Shown here one piece after another: positions 56,933 to 64,000 of a stretch of 64,000 nucleotides of DNA. The stretch is taken from positions 26,861,654 to 26,925,653 of the forward strand of contig OZ020585.1 in the NCBI GenBank assembly GCA_963971535.1, given 5' to 3'. The position numbers and the translations under genes were made by a program. Below the pieces are notes generated by a model. That model saw only the letters and a list, made by a program, of their open reading frames with translations. It ran no database searches and was not told the origin of the DNA. The DNA comes from Notolepis coatsorum. Its lineage: Eukaryota; Chordata; Actinopteri; Aulopiformes; Paralepididae. Each line of letters opens with the position of its first letter. Within the stretch, counting starts at the first letter, position 1.

Positions 56933-58219
56933 GGATGAACCAAGGCTCACAAAACCGTCTGTGTTTATGAAGTCAAGTGTTTTTTTGATCCGTCCAGGAG
57001 AGCGGAGACCTGGCCTGCATCTGAGAGAGAGAACGGGTCGCTTTGGAATCGCTCTGCAATTAGCCTGCGGTGTCAAATGCTTTTGGCATGAGACTTTTAT
57101 TAGCATTTATATACCACACACGGCCCGGATGAATACTCTTTTCTGATTGGCCCTGACTGGGTGTGTGTGTGTGTGTGTGATAAAACCACTTAATGCGCAC
57201 AACGTACTTTGGGATCACGTTTAATCACCGTTCTAAATTCATCCGCTGTAACCATAGCAACATTAAAGAGCACAGCGGTCAAAGCTTTTACTAGTCATCA
57301 ACAGTTTGCTTCTCCGCTAGGCGCCGGATGGTTCTTCATCTCCACATCATGCCTTAAAACCGTTTAACGCACATCTACTGGTTGATTATCCCTTACATAT
57401 ATATGCACTCGAGTCATAAACAAACAAATTGACATAGTATTTTTTGGACCATCCTCAAAATGGCTCCCTATAGCGCAGTGGTGCATGTGATTTGATACTA
57501 CATGCATTATTGCCTCTTTGGCAAGGGATGCAGCCCTTGTTGTGAGGGGGCCGGTGCAGAGAGAGAGAGAGGGAGGGAGGGGGGTGGGGGGAAGAGTGAG
57601 AGAGGGGGGGGAGGAAGAACCCCCGGTATTCCGTTACAATAATGTTGGGCAGCAAAGCTAGAAGATGCCGACAACAGCAGCACAAGCATTACTGATGTTC
57701 ACGGAGCACTTAAATCTGCACTCTGCCATTGATTGTGGTTTTGAAAATCAATACAAAGCAAAAATAAATAAAGCCATAGATCATAAGTGGACATGGGGAC
57801 CCTAAAGAGCCACTGATGGCTTTGTGATTGTGACAGGTGACAGAGAGAGGTCACATATTGTGCGTAGGCCCCGCTTGGGCTCAAGTGATTTGAAAAGATG
57901 GGGGCTTTCCCTCCCCCCTCGCTGTATGATATGACAGCACAGCGAAACCTCTGCACGTAAGCCGCTAGCCTTTTAAACCACCGCTCACACTGGGAAGCCT
58001 ATTGAGCTAGTTAAATACAAAAACCATATGTCATTGTCTACTATTTAAAAAAGAGACGGGAGACAGAATCCCTTGAATGGGTCTAGACTAACATGACATC
58101 CATTTAACAGGGAGGGCTTTTTTTTGCCTTTCTATGTTTCCTCCCATTCCCCAATTTGTGCTGCCCTACTGTCGGTCTGGGGAGGGTGTGTAGACTACCT
58201 CCTCCGGTACATGTGGTGA
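56933..58219. other. unassigned sequence
   Basis: (GT)n at 57161-57179 and GA/G-rich tracts at 57558-57612. No gene was recognised. Confidence 0.5.
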
Positions 58220-58985
58220 CATGATGAGTACAAAAATGAGGAGCTCTAAATTGTTATTTCTATTTGGGTTATTTCAATTTTTTGAATAGTTTCTTTTTTT
58301 AATTATTTTAGGTTTGTAAGAGATTTAGTTTATGTATGATATTGTGAGAAAGGGACAGGACTAGATAAGCATGTAATTCCTTCTGCTCCTTCAAACTCAT
58401 TTGTTTATCATTTAATGAAGAATGTAAGATTTAATTTTAAATGTTTCTTTAGTTTATCATTTTTATTGTGTTTTTATTAAGGCCGTCAAAGTTAACGCGG
58501 TATTAATGAGTTATCGCCCGATTCTATTAACGCCACTATTTTTCTTAACTCACGATTAAAAATATTATTATTATTATTTTTTTTACTAGACTTCACTCAG
58601 GTGTATTGTTGATGCTCTCATTGATACTATGTTTGTTTCTGAAGTGTGTGTGTGAGATATATATAGAGAGAGAGGGGGGTGAGAGAGATGAGGAAGGGGC
58701 AAGAGAGAAAGAGAGCTGGGAGAGTGTGTGTGTGTGAGAGAGAGGGGGGTATGTGATTACTCAGCCCTTGTGTGGGTGAATGTAACAAGTTCCTAACGTT
58801 TTCTTTCCCCTATTATTTCATGCACACTTTATTCATTGTTTTAAATTATTATTTTCTTTTAAGTTATTTTGTGCATCACTCTGTTTTGAATTTGATGCAA
58901 ATTTGTAAAATTAAAATATTTTAATCGATTGACAGCACTAGTTTTTATATGGTTGATTGTTCGAGATCAAATAAACTCAACTCAA
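58220..58985 (+). mobile_element. LINE 3' UTR fragment split by a MITE
   Basis: 58360-58440 (AAGCATGTAATTCCTTCTGC) resembles the 3' UTR at 39690-39780. After the MITE the tail resumes with TTGTTCGAGATCAAATAAAC and an (ACTCA)n-like end. Confidence 0.5.
58478..58940. mobile_element. hAT-type MITE, GTCAAAGTTAAC family, intact ends
   Basis: Starts TAAGGCCGTCAAAGTTAACG, ends AATCGATTGACAGCACTA. Perfect TSD GTTTTTAT (58470-58477 and 58941-58948). Same family as 35622-36265. Confidence 0.9.
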
Positions 58986-59198
58986 CATGTGGAGTCACCA
59001 GCCGCCAGGAGTTTCACTGGGAGAACGTAACGTGTGCAGAGGTTCATGCCATCTCCCCCAGATCCTCTCCCAGCTGAACAGGCCAACCGACCAGTAGGAG
59101 TCGCTATTGCAACAACCAGGACTCATACCCCACCGGCTGTTGTGTTCGTGGGGACGACTGACCAAGCCGGCGGTACCGCTGACGAACCCAGAGTCTCT
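58985..59198 (-). mobile_element. SINE family S1, truncated copy, minus strand
   Basis: CACTGGGAGAACGTAACGTG, CCCAGATCCTC and GACCAGTAGGAGTCGCTATT parallel 22330-22440. The tRNA-like head is missing and replaced by a T-tract at 59201-59218. Confidence 0.75.
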
Positions 59199-59218
59199 GT
59201 TTTTTTTTTTTTTTTTTA

Positions 59219-60149
59219 AGTAAGTGTACGGTTGCCGATGATGTCACAACAACCAGTCCCCCTCCAGACGGCAACACCTTGGGAGCATCAGATCTGTGCT
59301 GAGGTTTCACTCTTGGCTCCTTCGTTGTTAAGATTGCAACTCCTCTCCGTTTTCATACGACCATGTGGAAATCACTGCCCTTTAGCAAAGGGGGGAAAGG
59401 TCAACCAAAATATGATGCCACCTTGGCACAAAAAATAAAGCGTGTGAAGGATGCTCCCAGTGTGCGTTAATGTGTTTATGCATGAGAGTAATCAAGAGGA
59501 CCACATGTGCTGGGCATGCTGCCATGCCCTGAGGGGCTGCTGGAGAGGACACACTGTGGCCAGCGCCCAGGCGAGTCGGGAGACCAGTAGTACATCCTGA
59601 GGGCTGGGTATTAATACCGAGCCTGACCAGAGCCAGAGAGCGGCCCGGTATCCAGCCAGCACACCCACTGAGGCCTTTCAGCAATGCTTAGTAAGGAAAT
59701 ATCTGAATCACATCATCAAGTCATGGAGAGCTGTTGCCAAAATATAGTTTTTTGACGGTATAGCTATATTTGATTGTATTTGGTTTTCCAGTACAAATTA
59801 CACTGTGGCATCGCATATTTTTTTATGTTACTATGTTGGAAGACAATAAATGGACAATAATAGTGTTATTTCATTCAAATGTGTAAAGATATACAGCATA
59901 TTGTTTAAAAAGAAATCCATACATTTGCATGGATCCATGACTGTATATACCATCATATTTGGTAAACCTCCCAGCCCTGGCGGTCATGATACAGCATTTA
60001 ATTCTTTAGGCTAGAGCTTAATGCGACAGTGAACTTCTATCGGTAGATCTGATTCACGATTAAAAAGGCAACAGCAAATCTAACTGAGGCTGACAAATGG
60101 AGGGTCATCCCTCCAGTAATTTGTGTTGTTTGTGTATAAAATGGTCGGC
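59219..60149. other. unassigned sequence
   Basis: Nothing recognised. Confidence 0.5.
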
Positions 60150-60345
60150 TAAATGGACTGCATTTATATAGGGCTTTTATCCAAAGTGCTTTACAATTTT
60201 GTTCCTCACATTCACACACCGACGGCGGAGGCAACCATGCAAGGTGCCGACCTGCTCATCGGGAGCAATTAGGAGTGTCTTGCTCAAGGACACTTTGACA
60301 CGCTGCCCGGGAGGAGCGGGAATCAAACTGGGAACCTTCCGACCT
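60150..60345 (-). mobile_element. SINE family S2, 5'-truncated copy, minus strand
   Basis: Matches 46160-46370 (TTTATCCAAAGTGCTTTACA, GGCGGAGGCAACCATGCAAG, GGAGCGGGAATCAAACTGGG). The tRNA-like head is cut off. Confidence 0.8.
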
Positions 60346-60419
60346 TTTACCAATAATGGATGCCTAGTTCAACGTTTTCTATTTCTGCCATTTTCCTCTG
60401 AGAGAATGTGAATGTGACA

Positions 60420-62266
60420 GAGATAAGAGTTATGAGAGATTTTGTGGACAGCGTTCAACTTCTTCCAAGTCCCAGAGGGCATCACAAGACTGGTCAAAGC
60501 CTACTTCCAAGACCTACTTTTCGAGCATCCCGATGGGTGGTTGGAGAGGAACGGTTGAAGAGCGGGCTGCGTCTTCCTCTAATCAGGGCATACATGGATG
60601 ACATGACGACAATAACAACAACAAAGGCATGCACCAAACGCCTGCTGGATAAACTCCAGGAAAACATCAAATGGGCACGAATGGAGATTAAACCAAGCAA
60701 ATCCTGCAGTATCTCCATTGTCAAAGGCAAGCTCACCAATGAGAGGTTCCACGTTAACAACGAGCCAATACCAACAGTTCTGGAAAAGCCAATCAAAAGC
60801 CTTGGCCGCTGGTATAGCGCAGAACTCAAAGACTCGAAGCAGGTGGAACAACTCAGGCAGGATACAATCAGTGGCCTCAAGCAGATCAACAACACTGCGC
60901 TCCCTGGGAAGCTGAAGCTGTGGTGCTTTCAGTTTGGACTGCTGCCCCGTCTCATGTGGCCAATTGCCATCTATGAGGTCACTCTATCACATGCCAATCG
61001 GCTGGAGAGACTGGTGAATGCACATGTGAGGAAGTGGCTTGGACTGCCGAGAGGCCTTAGCAGCATAGGCCTGTATGGCAACGGAGCCCTCTCCCTACCA
61101 ATCTCAAGCTTGGTGGAGGAGTACAAATGTGCCAAATCAAGGCTGGAAATGACTCTCACAGAATCCCGGGATCCATTTGTCAGAGGTGCTGCTCCAACCC
61201 TAGCAACGGGGAGGAAATGGAAGCCATCTGCAGCAGTTGCAGTGGCAAAGACCGCCCTCAGACACCGGGATATAGTGGGGCATGTCCAACATGGCAGAGG
61301 GGGCCTTGGATTGGAAACAACTACACCCACATGGCAAAAGACTACTCCAACCGAACGGCGGCACATGGTGGTGGAGGAAGTGCGCCACCAGGAGGAAGCA
61401 GCCAGGTGTGCCAAGGCAGTCTCCCAAGCCCAGCAAGGCTGGTGGATGAAGTGGGAGGGCGTGGAGAGGAGGAAAATCACGTGGAACGAACTGTGGAGCA
61501 TGGAGTCTAATAGGCTAAGCTTCATCATCAGAGCCACATATGATGTCCTGCCCTCACCAACCAACCTACATCTCTGGTATGGAGAGGACCCAGCCTGTCT
61601 CCAGTGTGCAGCCCCAGCAACCCTCAAACACATCTTAGTGGGTTGACCAGTCTAACTCAAGGAAGATACACCTGGCGCCATAACCAGGTACTGAAGTGCT
61701 TGGCTGCCGAACTTGAGAACAAGAGAGTAACCACCAACGCCATGCCTCTAAATGCCCAAACTACCTTCCCACGGAAAACAACCTTCATCCGGGAAGGGTA
61801 GAAACGGCGGACCAAGCCATCACCTCCGAACTCAGGCCCACTGAACGCAGCCTGGGATTGGGAAATGCGGGTAAACCTCAGCCAGAGGCTTACCTTCCCA
61901 TCTGAAATTACAGCGACCAACCTGCGCCCAGACCTGGTCCTCTGGTCCAAATCTTGCCGGCGTGTCTTCATCGTTGAGCTGACGGTCCCATGGGAGGAAG
62001 CCATCGATGAGGCATTCGAACGGAAGAGGCTGCGATATGCCAACTTAGCAGCTGAAGCAGAGGGGCGGGGCTGGAACGTGAAGGTGTGGCCAGTGGAGGT
62101 GGGCTGCAGAGGCTTTGTAGCCAGTTCCACCACAAGGCTCCTGAAGGAAGTAGGGATCAGAGGACAGGCCCAACGGAAGGCAATCAAAGAACTTGCCACT
62201 GCAGCAGAACGGAGCAGTCACTGGTTGTGGCTGAAACGTAGAGACGCATCATGGGCTGCTAAATGA
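60420..62266 (+). pseudogene. decayed LINE ORF: reverse transcriptase + restriction-like endonuclease
   Basis: The reading order fits an R2/HERO-like LINE. 60440-60545 reads QVPEGITRLVKAYFQDLLF in one frame, then jumps frame to RASRWVVGEERLKSGLR. Motif C follows as IRAYMDD, then PIKSLGRWY, PGKLKLWC and WLGLPRGLSSIGLYGNGAL. A zinc-knuckle region comes next (CLQCAAPATLKHILVG then TGA at 61644). After a frameshift it continues SLTQGRYTWRHNQV, hits TAG at 61799, then reads RPDLVLWSKSCRRVFIVELT and CRGFVASSTTRLLK to 62266. PD-x12-ELT fits a PD-(D/E)XK-type endonuclease. RT motifs before YMDD, including motif B, are missing, so an internal deletion is likely. The clearest continuous open part is 60408-61646. 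Confidence 0.8.
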
Positions 62267-62624
62267 ACACGTGGTGCCACCGTGCAACACACACCCAGGC
62301 CTGATCAGCCTGTGGTGAGCCAACCTCTGCAGAGGGTGTATTGTGATAAATGGCCAAAACACCCAATGAGGTCGGGGAACACAACTGAAGATGTGTCGTA
62401 CTGGTGGCACCACGTGATCATTGCCAAATTTCACCCCACTCCAACCTCATTCAATTGTTGTGCTGAATATTTAGGGATCTTTAACAACTAGTCCTATTAA
62501 GAATCCTGTGAGAGAGAGTTATTGCGAGTTATATGCTTAGCTAGCTGGACATCACTGGATCACTTCCTAGAAGCTCTGGCCGGGACACATTTATGACCAG
62601 TGGTTCATCTCAACCCTCCCAATG
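62267..62624 (+). other. probable 3' UTR of the decayed LINE, then unassigned
   Basis: 62267-62440 contains mirrored CACGTGGTGCCACC (62270) and GGTGGCACCACGTG (62404) and may be the LINE 3' UTR. Nothing further was recognised. Confidence 0.4.
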
Positions 62625-64000
62625 TGACTTTAGCCCTCCACAGAACACTGCATCCCTTCACAGAACACTACAGCCCTTCACAGAACACTACGGCTCTTCA
62701 CTGAACACTACAGCCCTTCACTGAACACCACAGCCCTTCACTGAACACCACAGCCCTTCACTGAACACCACAGCCCTTCACTGAACACTACAGCCCTTCA
62801 CTGAACACCACAGCCGTCACTGAACACCACAGCCCTTCACTGAACACTACAGCCCTTCACTGAACACTACAGCCCTTCACTGAACACTAGTACAGCCCTT
62901 CACTGAACACCACAGCCCTTCACTGAACACTACAGCTCTTCACTGAACACTACATCCCTTCACCTTCACTGAACACTACAGCCCTTCACTGAACACTACA
63001 GCCCTTCACCTTCACTGAACACTACAGCCCTTCACTGAACACTAGTACAGCCCTTCACTGAACACCACAGCCCTTCACTGAACACTACAGCTCTTCACTG
63101 AACACTACATCCCTTCACCTTCACTGAACACTACAGCCCTTCACTGAACACTACAGCCCTTCACCTTCACTGAACACTACAGCCCTTCACCTTCACTGAA
63201 CACTACAGCCCTTCACTGAACACTAGTACAGCCCTTCACTGAACACCACAGCCCTTCACTGAACACTACATCCCTTCACCTTCACTGAACACTACAGCCC
63301 TTCACTGAACACTACAGCCCTTCACCTTCACTGAACACTACAGCCCTTCACTGAACACTACGGCTCTTCACTGAACACTACAGCCCTTCACTGAACACTA
63401 GTACAGCCCTTCACTGAACACTACAGCCCTTCACTGAACACCACAGCCCTTCACTGAACACCACAGCCCTTCACTGAACACTACAGCCCTTCACCTTCAC
63501 TGAACACCACAGCCCTTCACCTTCACTGAACACCACAGCCCTTCACTGAACACCACAGCCCTTCACTGAACACTACAGCCCTTCACTGAACACCACAGCC
63601 CTTCACTGAACACTACAGCCCTTCACCTTCACTGAACACCACAGCCCTTCACCTTCACTGAACACCACAGCCCTTCACTGAACACCACAGCCCTTCACTG
63701 AACACTGCAGCCCTTCACTGAACACTACAGCCCTTCACTGAACACTACAGCCCTTCACTGAACACCGCAGCCCTTCACTGAACACTACAGCCCGTCACTG
63801 AACACCACAGCCGTCACTGAACACTCAGAGCTCTTCACCGAACACTACAGCCCTTCACTGAACACTACAGCCCTTCACTGAACAGTACAGCCCGTCACTG
63901 AACACTACAGCCCTTCACTGAACACTACAGCCCTTCACTGAACACTACAGCCCTTCACTGAACACTACAGCCCTTCACTGAACACTACAGCCCGTCACTG
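62625..64000. repeat. 20-bp minisatellite, runs off the window
   Basis: About 67 copies of CACTACAGCCCTTCACTGAA, with C/T variation (CACTAC/CACCAC) and 26-bp forms carrying an extra CTTCAC. A block of about 175-180 bp containing ACTAGTACAGCCC recurs at about 62886, 63043 and 63224, pointing to higher-order duplication. Confidence 0.97.

Overview
The window looks like teleost (ray-finned fish) nuclear DNA. It is AT-leaning and intron-like, full of short hAT-type DNA transposons with 8-bp target-site duplications (TSDs), tRNA-derived SINEs, L1/Tx1-type and other LINE pieces, (GA)n, (GT)n and (GATA)n microsatellites, and a dozen minisatellites. There is no bacterial-style gene organisation: almost every long open frame here is a low-complexity repeat or a transposon.

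The only host gene I can support is on the minus strand. Two coding exons, 55458-55618 and 5650-5805, join in phase and encode transmembrane segment 2, the DPG motif and the first half of the cysteine-rich domain of a DHHC palmitoyltransferase, closest to zdhhc14. They are separated by one intron of about 49.65 kb (5806-55457) that fills most of the window. Positions 1-5649 are then the next intron and 55619-64000 the preceding one. The exon carrying the catalytic DHHC motif is not visible and must lie left of position 1.

Layout. 1-5649: a 41-bp minisatellite, a foldback element, a TTAA-flanked palindrome, a (GATA)n-bearing hAT-like element, and a 20-bp minisatellite that begins at the splice donor. 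5650-5805: exon. 5806-14573: dispersed repeats, hAT elements (one with a decayed transposase), L1 remnants and a 50-bp minisatellite. 14574-20860: a complete L1/Tx1-type LINE with two intact ORFs and a 16-bp TSD. 20861-40100: microsatellites, SINE and LINE fragments, a run of hAT MITEs, and 23-, 64- and 43-bp minisatellites. 40100-42960: a minisatellite split by a piggyBac-like and a hAT element. 43400-44450: a 1-kb purine tract. 49650-50690: a 15-bp minisatellite. 52300-55200: a 33-bp minisatellite split by nested hAT elements, followed by a MULE-like foldback. 55458-55618: exon. 56362-62270: more MITEs, SINE pieces and a decayed LINE encoding a restriction-like endonuclease. 62625-64000: a 20-bp minisatellite running off the window.

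Nothing suggests an operon or a novel multi-gene system. The interesting content is how repeats meet the host gene: both exon acceptors use (CT)-rich microsatellites as polypyrimidine tracts, a minisatellite abuts one donor, and an inverted repeat flanks one exon. Beyond that, the most notable items are a LINE that looks intact and layered transposon insertions inside minisatellites. All calls come from reading the sequence by eye; family names rest on remembered motifs, not on a search.
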